NCBI GenBank assembly: GCA_030812955.1
Contig: JAUSTR010000004.1
Coordinates: 156,942 to 220,941 of the forward strand
Source: Bacillus alveayuensis
Lineage (GTDB): Bacteria > Bacillota > Bacilli > Bacillales > Aeribacillaceae
DNA: 64,000 nt
Direction: 5' to 3'
Part shown: piece by piece, positions 8,762 to 17,621 of the stretch
How the letters are laid out: the number at the start of each line of letters is the position of its first letter
Numbering within the stretch: the first letter of the stretch is position 1
Translations under genes and position numbers: made by a program
Notes under the pieces: generated by a model
What the model saw: only the letters and a program-made list of their open reading frames with translations
Databases searched by the model: none
What the model was told of the DNA's origin: nothing

Positions 8762-9889
8762 ATGAAAATTGCGTTAATAGCTACAGAAAAATTGCCAGTC
8801 CCAGCTGTTAAAGGGGGAGCCATCCAAATATATTTAGATGCGGTTGGTCAAATCATCGCCCAAAAGCATGATGTGACGATTTTTTCTATTACCCATCCAG
8901 AACTAGCGGAAACGGAAAAGACAAATGGTGTCACATATGTTCGTTTTCCAGAACCGCAATATATTGAATCCATCACTCAATATATTAAAGAACATAAATT
9001 TGATGTGATCCACGTATGTAATCGCCCTCTTTGGATTGAACCACTACATGAAGCTTCACCTAACACGAAATTCATTTTAAGTGTTCACAATGAAATGTTC
9101 GCAAATGAAAAAATAAGTGAAGAAAAAGGGGCAACATGTATTTCACTTGTTTCAAAAATTGTAACTGTTAGCGATTATATTGGCTCAACAATCAAAAATC
9201 GATTTCCTCAGGCAAGCAATAAAGTACAAACCGTTTATTCTGGTGTCAATGTTCATCAATTTTATCCAGCGTGGACACAAAAAGGAAGAGAAATGAAACG
9301 CCAAGTGCGAAGCAAGCTAGGATTGGAAGGGAAAAAAGTCATATTATTTGTTGGACGATTAAGTAAAGTAAAAGGCCCGCACATTTTGCTGCAAGCATTA
9401 CCAAACATTATTAGTAAACACCCAAATGCTGTTATGGTCTTTATTGGTTCAAAATGGTTTGGAGAAAATGAAATCAATAACTATGTTAAACATTTATACA
9501 CACTTGGGGCACTGTATCCTGAACATGTTCAGTTTATTAATTTTGTAAAACCAGATGAAATTGCAAGTCTATTTGCAATGTCTGATCTCTTTGTATGCTC
9601 ATCACAATGGCAAGAGCCGTTAGCTCGGGTTCACTATGAAGCGATGGCATGTGGTCTGCCGATTATTACGAGCAAGCGTGGAGGAAATCCTGAAGTGATT
9701 GAGGAAGGAAAAAACGGTTATGTAATCGATGACTTTGAAAATCCAGAGGCTTATGCAATGGTCATCAATACTCTATTAGGGCAAAGCAATCAACTCGAAC
9801 TAATGGGAAAATACGGCAGGCAGAAAGTAGAGCAATCGTTCCAATGGAATCATGTAGCAGCCAATTTAATGAGAGTCTATGAAAATTAA
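8762..9889 (+). CDS. cotSA: Spore coat-associated GT4 glycosyltransferase CotSA
   Basis: GT-B fold, 375 aa. The N-terminal motif MKIALIATEKLPVPAVKGGA carries the Gly-rich acceptor loop, VILFVGRLSKVKGPHILL opens the donor domain, and SSQWQEPLARVHYEAMACGLPII holds the conserved E-x7-E block. It is paralogous to the protein at 11859-13001, which shares the same opening. In Bacillus cotSA and cotS are adjacent, as here (11-32 base gap). RBS GGAGGTAGCAT is good. It probably transfers a sugar to a coat component inside the mother cell; the sugar is unknown. Confidence 0.88.
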   Translation: MKIALIATEKLPVPAVKGGAIQIYLDAVGQIIAQKHDVTIFSITHPELAETEKTNGVTYVRFPEPQYIESITQYIKEHKFDVIHVCNRPLWIEPLHEASPNTKFILSVHNEMFANEKISEEKGATCISLVSKIVTVSDYIGSTIKNRFPQASNKVQTVYSGVNVHQFYPAWTQKGREMKRQVRSKLGLEGKKVILFVGRLSKVKGPHILLQALPNIISKHPNAVMVFIGSKWFGENEINNYVKHLYTLGALYPEHVQFINFVKPDEIASLFAMSDLFVCSSQWQEPLARVHYEAMACGLPIITSKRGGNPEVIEEGKNGYVIDDFENPEAYAMVINTLLGQSNQLELMGKYGRQKVEQSFQWNHVAANLMRVYEN

Positions 9890-9921
9890 GATGGTGTTTA
9901 ATGAAAGGAAGGTGTAAATCG

Positions 9922-10977
9922 TTGACTGAGCAAATCGACAATAGGAATGTCATTCAAAATGTTCTGGATTTATATCCTTTTAACGTTCAAAATGTATCAT
10001 TAATTTCAATGAAAAGCGGAAGGACAACATGGTTAGTAGATACAGACGAAGGTCAAAAAGTTTTAAAAAATACACAAATAAAGCCTCAAAAAATGCTCTT
10101 TATTGCTGAAGCTCATGAACATTTGCAAAACAATGGACTTTCAATCGCGAAAATCCATCGAACAAAAAATGGAGCTATTACGGTAGGGGCAGAGCAATCA
10201 GCATTTGTTTTATACGATAGAGTAGAGGGCAATGAGGTCATTTATTATAACGAAGAAAAACTGATGGAAACCATGACGTTTATGGCGCAATTTCATCAGC
10301 TTTCCAAAGGATATGTACCAAACCCTGAAAGCAAAAAAAGAGGAAGACTTGGCAAATGGCATAAGCTCTATCGCTGGAAGCTTCAAGAATTAGAAGGGAA
10401 CAAAAAGATAGCCCAAAGTTTATCTACAGATCCATTTTCCATGATGTTTTTAGAACATGTGGACAATATGCTGCAAAGGGGAAGAGAAGCTCTACAAGAA
10501 CTAGATGAAGCTCCTTATCAAAACTGGACGAGAGAATGGATAGAAGCTAGTGGATTTTGTCAGCAAGATTTTACGATAGCTCGATTCATTGATACGGAAG
10601 ATGGTTTATTTATGAAAGAATTACATTCAATTACGTATGATCTCCCCTCAAGAGATATCCGCATATTAATTAACAAAGTGATGAAAAAAATGTCGATATG
10701 GGACTCCGAATTAGCGCTGAAAATGATTCGTGCCTATCATTCCGTTCACCCATTAACCGAAGATCAATATAAAGTGTTATGGACAGATCTTAAATTTCCA
10801 CATTTATTTTGCTCGATTATTCATAAATACTATTTAGGTCAAAAAGCATCTTGGTCTGATGAAAAGTATATGTGGGCATTGCAAAATATTATATCGCTGG
10901 AAAATTCAAAAAGTGAATTTTTAAATCAAATTCCTGTATTGGTAAAAAGTATAAATGATACGAAGGAGGGAGAATAA
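9922..10977 (+). CDS. cotS: Spore coat protein CotS, degenerate kinase fold
   Basis: CotS-family protein of 351 aa, starting TEQIDNRNVIQNVLDLYPF. I chose the TTG at 9922, which has AAAGGAAGGTG at ideal spacing, over an ATG at 9901 with no RBS. The fold is that of the protein at 7466-8527 but the kinase motifs are lost: the HxDxxxxN loop reads CQQDFTIARF and the DLD triplet reads ELH. It is therefore a likely pseudokinase with a structural or carbohydrate-binding role. The stop overlaps the next gene by one base. Confidence 0.85.
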   Translation: MTEQIDNRNVIQNVLDLYPFNVQNVSLISMKSGRTTWLVDTDEGQKVLKNTQIKPQKMLFIAEAHEHLQNNGLSIAKIHRTKNGAITVGAEQSAFVLYDRVEGNEVIYYNEEKLMETMTFMAQFHQLSKGYVPNPESKKRGRLGKWHKLYRWKLQELEGNKKIAQSLSTDPFSMMFLEHVDNMLQRGREALQELDEAPYQNWTREWIEASGFCQQDFTIARFIDTEDGLFMKELHSITYDLPSRDIRILINKVMKKMSIWDSELALKMIRAYHSVHPLTEDQYKVLWTDLKFPHLFCSIIHKYYLGQKASWSDEKYMWALQNIISLENSKSEFLNQIPVLVKSINDTKEGE

Positions 10978-11597
10978 TGCAAGAACAAAATGGTAAGGAT
11001 TTAAACATTCCAACAGTTGATATTCGAAAATATGCGTTTTCTCCTCCTGGTCCGATGGGATGGAGCTTTCAAGAATATGAAAAATTGTTAGAAAATCCAG
11101 ATGAATCTTTAAATCAACAATCTCAATTTTCTATTTTATTAAATTCACTTCAAGATACAGAGCTTACCGAATTACCTTCTCACACAAAGCCTTTGGAACA
11201 ACCCGCACCCACCGATTCGAATTCCCAAAATGGCGAGTCAGAATTACCTTTATTACAAAAATCAGGGGAAGAGGTGAATAATATGGAAAATATAGAATGG
11301 ACAAAAGATATTGAAGAAGAAATTACGTTATCGGAAAACGATGACTCAACTGATGTAGATCATATCTTGAGTTCAACAGAGATCATCAATGAGGAAGAAA
11401 TGTTAAGTCAAGAAGAAGTGTTCGACGGAGAAGATGTTTCGAATCAAGAAGAAGCAGAAGAAGATGCCAACCAGGAAGAAAAGGCTAGTGAAGAAGAAAA
11501 TCTCAATCAAAGAAAACCACGTGATATTTTTATTACCGGTAAAAGAAGAAAACAGAAAGCTAAAGCAAAAATAGGATCTAATATAGTATTTTTTTAA
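10977..11597 (+). CDS. Acidic low-complexity protein of the cotSA-cotS operon
   Basis: A 206-aa protein. The N-terminus (residues 12-35, VDIRKYAFSPPGPMGWSF) looks conserved. Residues ~90-170 are a Glu/Asp/Asn/Ser-rich low-complexity stretch. The last 25 residues are basic (KPRDIFITGKRRKQKAKAK). RBS GAAGGAGGGAGAATA and a one-base overlap with cotS show operon membership. It is probably a coat scaffold or partner of CotS, perhaps the counterpart of the small sporulation protein YtxO found near ytcABC in B. subtilis; I cannot confirm that homology. Confidence 0.65.
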   Translation: MQEQNGKDLNIPTVDIRKYAFSPPGPMGWSFQEYEKLLENPDESLNQQSQFSILLNSLQDTELTELPSHTKPLEQPAPTDSNSQNGESELPLLQKSGEEVNNMENIEWTKDIEEEITLSENDDSTDVDHILSSTEIINEEEMLSQEEVFDGEDVSNQEEAEEDANQEEKASEEENLNQRKPRDIFITGKRRKQKAKAKIGSNIVFF

Positions 11598-11607
11598 AGG
11601 ACAAAAA

Positions 11608-11660
11608 GGGCTGATTCAAACATCCGTATATTCGTAATGTTTGAATCAGCTTCCTTTTTT
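11608..11660 (+). terminator. Terminator of the cotSA-cotS operon
   Basis: GCTGATTCAAACAT pairs perfectly with ATGTTTGAATCAGC around a 13-base loop, followed by TTCCTTTTTT. Confidence 0.9.
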
Positions 11661-11670
11661 ACGAATAGAT

Positions 11671-11850
11671 GAAACCGAGAGATTGAAGTGTGAAACCGAG
11701 AGATTGAAGTGTGAAACCGAGAGATTGAAGTGTGAAACCGAGAGATTGAAGTATGAAACCGAGAGATTGAAGGGTGAAACCGAAAGATTCGAGCACGAAC
11801 CGAGAGATTGAATCGCTAAATCGAGAACTTTGTGCACCAAACCGAAGGAC
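11671..11850. repeat. 21-bp tandem repeat, about 8 units
   Basis: The unit GAAACCGAGAGATTGAAGTGT is perfect or nearly so from 11671 to 11775 and decays over three to four more units toward 11850. It starts 10 bases behind the operon terminator and ends just before the stop of the convergent ytcC-like gene. Confidence 0.95.
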
Positions 11851-11858
11851 TAGACCAT

Positions 11859-13001
11859 TTATTTCTGTTTCATGGCTTTTTCGTAAACAGATTCAAGTCG
11901 AGTTGCTGTATGTTCGAATTTGAAGTTCATTTCAGTAAGTAGTCTTCCATTTTTCCCGAACCTTTGACATAATTCCGGGCTGTTCAGAAGGAAATTTATG
12001 CATTTGGTAAAGCTTTCAACTTGATAATAATGATCAATGACGAGTCCGTTAAAATCGTGAAAAATAACTTCTGCATTGCCGCCTCGATTCGTCGTAATAA
12101 TCGGGAGCTGGGCTGCCATTGCCTCATAGTGAATACGTGCTAACGGTTCATGCCATCGTGAGCTGCAAACAAGAACATCCCCAGCTAATAAGATGTTCGG
12201 AATGTCTTTTGACGGGACGAAATTTGTAAAAAGGATATGATTTTTAATTGGTGCAGCTAGTTCATATAAGGAACGAACGTAATCATTCACTCCGTTATCA
12301 CTAAACCATTTGCCTCCGACTATCACTAAAACAGCATTAGGATGTTCCTTAATGACATCGTACATCGCTTTGATTAATAAATCTGGTCCTTTCGTTTTAC
12401 TTAATCTACCGACAAATAAAATCACTTTCTTCTCATCTATTTGTAGCTTGTTTCTAATTTGCTGTCGAATGGCTTTCCCTTTTTGTGATGAACGTAGCGG
12501 ATAGTTATTGATATCAACACCCGAATATACGACTGTTGTTTTTTCTTTTGCTTTGGGATAACGGTCAGTCAGTGTACGCTTAATATATTCACTAACCGTC
12601 GTAAAGGCATTTGTGTACTGAATAGCTTCTTTCGCTTCAGATTCAGCGATCTTAAGTGGTGAAAACATATCATTATGAAGACTTGTAATGATGATGCTGT
12701 TAGGTGATGCATGATGAATCTTTTTGACCTGTTTTGGCCGATTAAATATGTGAATAAGATCAAAGGAATGTTGCGACAAGTCTTTTACAACATCGTTGTA
12801 ATAATTCACTTGTGGAAAGCGTACATATTGAATGCCATTTTCAATGCTTTTTGCCGGTAATTGTGGTTCTACGATGGAGTAAATGGTTAATGAATGTTTT
12901 TTCGCAAAATAAGGGGCGATGCCATCAATCATCAACTGAATGGCTCCCCCTTTTATAGCAGGTGAGGGAAGTTTTTCTGTGCAAATAAAGGCAATTTTCA
13001 A
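11859..13001 (-). CDS. ytcC: YtcC-like GT4 glycosyltransferase
   Basis: A 380-aa GT-B enzyme, paralogue of CotSA: MKIAFICTEKLPSPAIKGGA, VILFVGRLSKTKGPDLLI, SSRWHEPLARIHYEAMAAQLPII. The TTG start overlaps the stop of the epimerase gene (TTGA), with AAGGAGGGGAAAGC as RBS. Third gene of a tightly overlapping ytcA-ytcB-ytcC operon read on the minus strand. In B. subtilis this operon is mother-cell specific and contributes spore-surface polysaccharide. Confidence 0.85.
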   Translation of the reverse strand: MKIAFICTEKLPSPAIKGGAIQLMIDGIAPYFAKKHSLTIYSIVEPQLPAKSIENGIQYVRFPQVNYYNDVVKDLSQHSFDLIHIFNRPKQVKKIHHASPNSIIITSLHNDMFSPLKIAESEAKEAIQYTNAFTTVSEYIKRTLTDRYPKAKEKTTVVYSGVDINNYPLRSSQKGKAIRQQIRNKLQIDEKKVILFVGRLSKTKGPDLLIKAMYDVIKEHPNAVLVIVGGKWFSDNGVNDYVRSLYELAAPIKNHILFTNFVPSKDIPNILLAGDVLVCSSRWHEPLARIHYEAMAAQLPIITTNRGGNAEVIFHDFNGLVIDHYYQVESFTKCINFLLNSPELCQRFGKNGRLLTEMNFKFEHTATRLESVYEKAMKQK

Positions 13002-13954
13002 GCTTTCCCCTCCTTGATGATGTCTTGAATGTATAGAATTTCTTTCATTAATCCTTCCTTTAACGAAACAACTGGATGATAACCTAAAATGTTTTTGGCA
13101 AGTGTAATGTCAGCATAAGTATGTTTCGGTTCCCCATGTACTTTTGGTTGATATTGAATCGTTGCTTTTTTTCCTGTTATTTGTTCTAATAATTGAATGA
13201 CTTCGTTCACAGAGGCACGTTCTAATCCCCCAATGTTAAAGGTTTTTCCCTTTGCTTGATCGTTGTTGATAGCCGAAATGATGCCATTTACACAGTCGTC
13301 GATGTACGTAAAATCACGGGATTGAGTTCCGTCACCGAAAACAGTAATTGGCTGATCTTGTAGTAATTGCTTAATAAAAATATGAAAAGCCATATCGGAC
13401 CGTTGTCTTGGACCATAGACAGTAAAAAAGCGTAAAATGACAACGGGGATTCCGAAGCTTTTTTCATATAAACGGCATAAATGCTCACCAGCAAGCTTTG
13501 TCACACCATATGGAGACAGTGGTTCCGGAAGCATATTCTCTTTTACTTTTCCGTTTTTTTGTCCATATACTGATGACGTCGAGGCATACACAAATTTTTT
13601 GATCGATGAATTTTTTAAAGCCTCGAGCAATCGTTGCGTCACGAGAATATTGTTTTGAACATAAGGCTCAAAATCATTTCCCCAGCTAGTGCGGACACCA
13701 GGTATACCCGCTAAGTGAAAAACTATATCAATGTCAGAAAGAAGTCCCTTTAAATCTGTAATATACAAATCTTTTTGTTGAAAATGAAAGCGAGGGTGAT
13801 TCAATAGAGGTTCTAAGTTCTTGTTTTTGATTTGAATGGAAGTGGGACCGATAAACTGATCGACGCCAATAACCGTAAAATGTTCATTCTCTAACAATTT
13901 TTCACATAAGTGAGATCCGATAAATCCAGCTGCACCTGTTACTAAAATATTCAT
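12998..13954 (-). CDS. ytcB: YtcB-like NDP-sugar epimerase
   Basis: Extended SDR of 318 aa: GAAGFIGSHLCEKL at the N-terminus, VFHLAGIPGVRTSWG, STSSVYGQ and the catalytic Y-G-V-T-K. The family resembles UDP-glucuronate/UDP-glucose 4-epimerases (CapI/GalE type). Its partner just upstream makes UDP-glucuronate, so conversion of UDP-GlcA to UDP-GalA is a reasonable guess. The start overlaps the dehydrogenase stop (TAATG) and its stop overlaps the ytcC start. Confidence 0.85.
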   Translation of the reverse strand: MNILVTGAAGFIGSHLCEKLLENEHFTVIGVDQFIGPTSIQIKNKNLEPLLNHPRFHFQQKDLYITDLKGLLSDIDIVFHLAGIPGVRTSWGNDFEPYVQNNILVTQRLLEALKNSSIKKFVYASTSSVYGQKNGKVKENMLPEPLSPYGVTKLAGEHLCRLYEKSFGIPVVILRFFTVYGPRQRSDMAFHIFIKQLLQDQPITVFGDGTQSRDFTYIDDCVNGIISAINNDQAKGKTFNIGGLERASVNEVIQLLEQITGKKATIQYQPKVHGEPKHTYADITLAKNILGYHPVVSLKEGLMKEILYIQDIIKEGKA

Positions 13955-15234
13955 TACCTACCCACTCCAATGTACGTAAAACCGTGTTGTTTGATTACAT
14001 CGGGATCTAAACAGTTCCGGCCATCTATAATGACTTGACCTTTCATGAATTGTTTCACTTTCTTCCAATCAAGATTTTTATGTTCATCCCAATCGGTTAA
14101 AATTAACAATCCGTTTACATTTTTCATCGCCTCATATGGACTACGAAACTGTAGAATGTGTTTTAATTCGTTTGACAACGTTGCTTTCGGGTCATAGGCG
14201 TGAATCGTATACCCTTTTTCGTGAAGTTCTTTCATGATTTTAATGGCTGGAGAATAGCGAATATCATCGGTATTTGGTTTAAATGCAATTCCTAAAGCAG
14301 CAAGTGTACAAAGTGTATTTGGAAAGTGTTCTTTCACTTTCTTTAAAAAATAGTCCGCTTGTGCATGATTAACCGTTTGCACAGCTTTCAGTAAATGAGG
14401 ATGAATGTTTTTCTTTTTTGCACTAAATTCAAGGGCCTGTAAATCTTTTGGAAAGCAAGAGCCGCCATAGCCGATTCCTGCCTGAAGAAAATGGGGGCAA
14501 ATTCGAGGATCAAGACCGATTCCTTTTGCTACATCGTTAACATCGACATCGTATTGATCACATATTTGAGCCATTTCGTTAATGAAAGAAATTTTCGTAG
14601 CTAAAAAAGCGTTTGAGGCATATTTAATCATTTCCGCTCCACTTAAGCTCGTCACAACAAATGGGGCATTGATCCCTTCATAAACGGACTTCATAATCGA
14701 AATAGACTTATGATCCTCTTTTAGCTTTCCAATAACAATCCGATCAGGATTTCGGCTATCATAAACGGCTGATCCTTCTCGTAAAAATTCTGGGTTAGAC
14801 ACTATAGAATACAGCTCTTGATTTACTCCATTTTGTTGTAGTCTTTGATGACATTGAATATTTGTACCTGGAGGCACAGTACTTTTAATGACAATCGTTT
14901 TATAAGAGTTCATATATTTAGATAATTCATCAAGTGCATTAAAAAGATAAGTTAAGTTGGGGCTACCATCATCATTTGAAGGAGTGCCAACAGTAATAAA
15001 AATAACTTCAGCTGGCTCTATTGCTTGTTTCATGTTTAGGGTAAAGGATAAACGGGTTTTATTCCGCTTTAAATAATCCTCAAGGTCTGGTTCATAAATC
15101 GTTATTATTCCCTTTTGTAAGGAGTTGATTTTATTTGGATCGTTATCTAAACACGTTACATGATGACCGATATCAGCTAAAACAGCTGCCGTTATTAAAC
15201 CGACATATCCTGTTCCAATGATGCAAATATTCAT
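13954..15234 (-). CDS. ytcA: UDP-glucose 6-dehydrogenase (YtcA/TuaD type)
   Basis: It oxidises UDP-glucose to UDP-glucuronate. The 426-aa protein opens MNICIIGTGYVGLITAAVLA (NAD site), has FITVGTPSNDDGSPNL, and the catalytic cysteine in GIGYGGSCFPKDLQAL at about residue 262. It is first in the minus-strand operon and is divergent from the UTP-glucose-1-phosphate uridylyltransferase gene, so the two make UDP-Glc and then UDP-GlcA. It could supply the glucuronate that the C5-epimerase-like protein at 41759 would act on. Confidence 0.93.
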   Translation of the reverse strand: MNICIIGTGYVGLITAAVLADIGHHVTCLDNDPNKINSLQKGIITIYEPDLEDYLKRNKTRLSFTLNMKQAIEPAEVIFITVGTPSNDDGSPNLTYLFNALDELSKYMNSYKTIVIKSTVPPGTNIQCHQRLQQNGVNQELYSIVSNPEFLREGSAVYDSRNPDRIVIGKLKEDHKSISIMKSVYEGINAPFVVTSLSGAEMIKYASNAFLATKISFINEMAQICDQYDVDVNDVAKGIGLDPRICPHFLQAGIGYGGSCFPKDLQALEFSAKKKNIHPHLLKAVQTVNHAQADYFLKKVKEHFPNTLCTLAALGIAFKPNTDDIRYSPAIKIMKELHEKGYTIHAYDPKATLSNELKHILQFRSPYEAMKNVNGLLILTDWDEHKNLDWKKVKQFMKGQVIIDGRNCLDPDVIKQHGFTYIGVGR

Positions 15235-15452
15235 GCGTTTACCCCTCTCTAAAGCATTGTTCGATCTAAAAGAAAAAGAGTTTCCTTTCTCTATAGCCTA
15301 TAGCTAATTTAGCTTAGTTGTGACAGTTCCCAATGCCCAATTGTTACAACGAAAGTTGATACGATTTAACCCATTTTCTTATGGACAATTTCCGATAACG
15401 TTTCATAAAGAATAAAATATGTTTAAAAGAGTGAAAGGTGGGGCAATGAATT

Positions 15453-16259
15453 GTGGTAAAAAAAGCAATCATACCGGCAGCTGGATATGGAACGAGAAGT
15501 CTCCCCATTACAAAAGTAATCCCGAAAGAAATGTTTCCGATTGGGGTTAAGCCTGCCATCCAGTATGTTGTTGAGGAAGCGCTTGATTCAGGTATTGAGC
15601 ATATATTAATCATTGTTTCCCGCTCTAAAAGCATGATTGTTGACTATTTTGATGAATCGTTAGAGCTCGACACGTTTCTTGAACAAAGCAATAAGCAACA
15701 TCTAAAGTCTAAATTGCAAATTCCGAAAAATCAGCTTCATTATACACGACAGCCATACGCAAAAGGATTAGGAGATGCCATTCGTTTAGGAGAAACGTTT
15801 ATTGGTGATGAACCGTTTGCTGTATTATTACCAGATGATATTATCGTGTCAGAAGAAAAGCCCGGTTTAAGAGAGTTAATACACGTATTCGAACAAACCG
15901 GTTCATCTGTGATCGGATTGAAAGAAGTTGAAGAAAAATTTCTTCATCAATATGGTGTAATAGGTGGAACGAAAGAGTCGGAAGGGATTTATAAGATTCA
16001 AGAAATGATTGAAAAGCCAAAAAAACAAGCTCCTTCAAACCTAGCGGTTGTGGGAAGATATGTGTTGAATCCTTCAATTTTTTTTTACTTAAAAAAAATA
16101 AATCCTGGAGCGGGGGGAGAATTACAATTAACAGATGCCATTAAAGAGCTCATTAAAAAAGAAATTTGCTTCGGAAAAGTGTTAACAGGTGATCGTTATG
16201 ACATTGGAAATGTAAACGATTATATTAACATCGTAAACTTAATGAAGCCAGACAATTAG
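15453..16259 (+). CDS. ytdA: UTP-glucose-1-phosphate uridylyltransferase (YtdA-like)
   Basis: It makes UDP-glucose. The nucleotidyl-binding signature AAGYGTRSLPITKVIPKEM is at residues 8-26, with VLLPDDIIV (metal-binding Asp), ENPK-like EKPKKQ and GGELQLTDAI following. 268 aa, slightly shorter than housekeeping GtaB (~290). The GTG start is preceded by AAAGGTGGGG. Divergent arrangement with ytcA matches the B. subtilis ytdA-ytcABC neighbourhood, which favours a sporulation role over the housekeeping gtaB. Confidence 0.9.
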   Translation: MVKKAIIPAAGYGTRSLPITKVIPKEMFPIGVKPAIQYVVEEALDSGIEHILIIVSRSKSMIVDYFDESLELDTFLEQSNKQHLKSKLQIPKNQLHYTRQPYAKGLGDAIRLGETFIGDEPFAVLLPDDIIVSEEKPGLRELIHVFEQTGSSVIGLKEVEEKFLHQYGVIGGTKESEGIYKIQEMIEKPKKQAPSNLAVVGRYVLNPSIFFYLKKINPGAGGELQLTDAIKELIKKEICFGKVLTGDRYDIGNVNDYINIVNLMKPDN

Positions 16260-16278
16260 TTGTTGCTTTTTTTCAACA

Positions 16279-16456
16279 TGGCTATTTTCGTAAACTTTGT
16301 TGTTTTCCGACTGTCCATGAACCCACTGGTCGGACAAATCACAGTTGTCCGACCAGCGACTTTTGTTCGGTCACTCTATAGCGTGACATAGCAAGCGTAT
16401 CACTTGCCTATGACAGTCGAAAAGCAATAGTAAAGCAACAATCTTTTAGAAAAGAG
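16279..16456 (+). repeat. Repeat family A, full-length copy 3
   Basis: From GGCTATTTTCGTAAAC to AATCTTTTAGAAAAGAG, with GTCGGACAAATC/GTTGTCCGAC and GCAAGCGTATCACTTGC arms. Located between ytdA and its terminator. Confidence 0.85.
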
Positions 16457-16462
16457 AAAAAG

Positions 16463-16502
16463 TTAAAGCGAAGTCCAACGCTGTTAGACTTCGCTTTTTA
16501 TA
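16463..16502. terminator. Bidirectional terminator
   Basis: AAAGCGAAGTC pairs with GACTTCGCTTT and is followed by TTTA on the plus strand and by T-rich sequence on the minus strand, between convergent genes ytdA and the one at 16527. Confidence 0.8.
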
Positions 16503-16526
16503 TTCTTATTTCATAATGATGAAACA

Positions 16527-16796
16527 TTATTCGTCTTCCTCCATCTTTGTTTTTGACTCTGGGGTATCTAATGAAATGATCTCATGACTCGATATGGTGA
16601 GATCTTTTCCGCCTTCAGGATAAAATCGGTCTACTTGTAAAGTTGCTTCTTTCGTTTCTTCATCATACTCTTCAAAAGATGCTTCATAATAGATGTTATC
16701 AGTGGTTTCAACATTCACTTCCGTACCCGGTTTTAATTGTTCTAGTTGTTTTCGAATGGGATTATCATACTGAAAAATGACTTTAAACTTCGCCAT
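16527..16796 (-). CDS. Small acidic protein of unknown function
   Basis: An 89-aa soluble protein, MAKFKVIFQYDNPIRKQLE, with a predicted beta-rich pattern (TEVNVETTDNIYYEASFEEYDEE, ATLQVDRFYPEGG) and an acidic tail. RBS GGAGGAGAGATAAA is excellent, so the gene is real. I do not recognise the family. The two halves of the protein look like a short SH3/Sm-type beta barrel (substrate strand EASFEEY), which also occurs in the CotO C-terminus; that comparison is only by eye. Confidence 0.7.
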   Translation of the reverse strand: MAKFKVIFQYDNPIRKQLEQLKPGTEVNVETTDNIYYEASFEEYDEETKEATLQVDRFYPEGGKDLTISSHEIISLDTPESKTKMEEDE

Positions 16797-16950
16797 TTTA
16801 TCTCTCCTCCTTACTTAGACCTATTATATGTTTAATTTACATCTGTGTTTGGATATTGGCCCATTTTCTTAAGGATTTTAAGTATTCGTAAACGGAACGC
16901 ATTTTTCCAAAAGGCCATCATAATTATGTATAGAACCCCTTATATATTAA

Positions 16951-17026
16951 TGCTGTTTTCGTAAACTTTGTCGCTTGCCTGACAGCCGAAAAGCTATGGT
17001 AAAGCCAATCTTTTAGATAAGAGCCT
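16951..17026 (+). repeat. Repeat family A, short copy 4
   Basis: It keeps only the two ends: TGCTGTTTTCGTAAACTTTG and CTTTTAGATAAGAGCCT, joined by CTTGCCTGACAGCCGAAAAGC. It ends 6 bases before the yjcA RBS. Confidence 0.8.
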
Positions 17027-17047
17027 ATAATAAAGGAGAGAATAGCA

Positions 17048-17395
17048 CTGAACGTTTTTCATTTTGTATTACTTGTTTTCGCAAGCTTCCGGTTAACGAG
17101 ATTAATGGTTTACGATAAAATCACAGAGTTTATGAGAAGACCTTTCCATCGCATCGTCGAAGAGACGCTGCCAGATGGAACGAAAGTGGATTATATTGAA
17201 ATCAAAGGGTCAGGAATTAGGAAATGGATAGGTGAATTGCTTAGCTGTCATTGGTGTACGGGCATTTGGAGTGCCACTTTCCTTTATGCAATGTATCAAT
17301 ATTATTATGAATTAGCACAACCACTGATCATCATACTCGCAATTGCTGGTTTGGCTGCCTTACTGGAAACAATTGTAGGAAAAATATTGGAATAA
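17048..17395 (+). CDS. yjcA: Sporulation protein YjcA (DUF1360), apparent CTG start
   Basis: A 115-aa membrane protein with two or three hydrophobic segments: VFHFVLLVFASFRLTRLM at the N-terminus and PLIIILAIAGLAALLETIV at the C-terminus. The conserved LLSCHWCTGIW motif is near residue 74. This is the DUF1360/YjcA family, expressed in sporulation. The in-frame ATG (17105) would delete the first membrane segment and has no RBS; TAAAGGAGAG lies 7 bases before a CTG at 17048, so CTG is the likely start. It is followed by its own terminator. Confidence 0.85.
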   Translation: MNVFHFVLLVFASFRLTRLMVYDKITEFMRRPFHRIVEETLPDGTKVDYIEIKGSGIRKWIGELLSCHWCTGIWSATFLYAMYQYYYELAQPLIIILAIAGLAALLETIVGKILE

Positions 17396-17460
17396 TGGAG
17401 GCTGGTCTAAAAGTGTCTAAACTCACGCGCTGTGGTGTCTGACACTACCAGCCTCTTTTT
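17396..17460 (+). terminator. Terminator after yjcA
   Basis: GGAGGCTGGT pairs with ACCAGCCTC; a second stem GTGTCTAAAC../..GTGTCTGACAC lies inside the loop. TTTTTTGATT follows. Confidence 0.85.
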
Positions 17461-17574
17461 TGATTATTGAAGGAACAAAGAAGGACCTTATTAGTTGGAT
17501 GAAGTGATATGAAGGAGGGGGAAAGCTTATAAGGACTGTGGAACGAATTCGTATACTGTTTAACTAATTTAACG

Positions 17575-17582
17575 CATACACT
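17575..17582 (+). promoter_or_regulatory. Possible sigma-E type -10 element
   Basis: CATACACT fits the sigma-E -10 consensus CATACANT and lies 40 bases before the gene at 17622. The candidate -35 (GTATACT at 17551) is 17 bases upstream, longer than the usual 13-15. Confidence 0.35.
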
Positions 17583-17621
17583 TAAATTAGATGATATTAA
17601 GGAATAAGGGGAAGAGAGCGA

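Noticed and set aside
11646..11840. Minus-strand frame with repeated FNLSVSH units
   Set aside because: It is only the translation of the 21-bp minisatellite, whose period is a multiple of three; no RBS and no similarity to a real protein.
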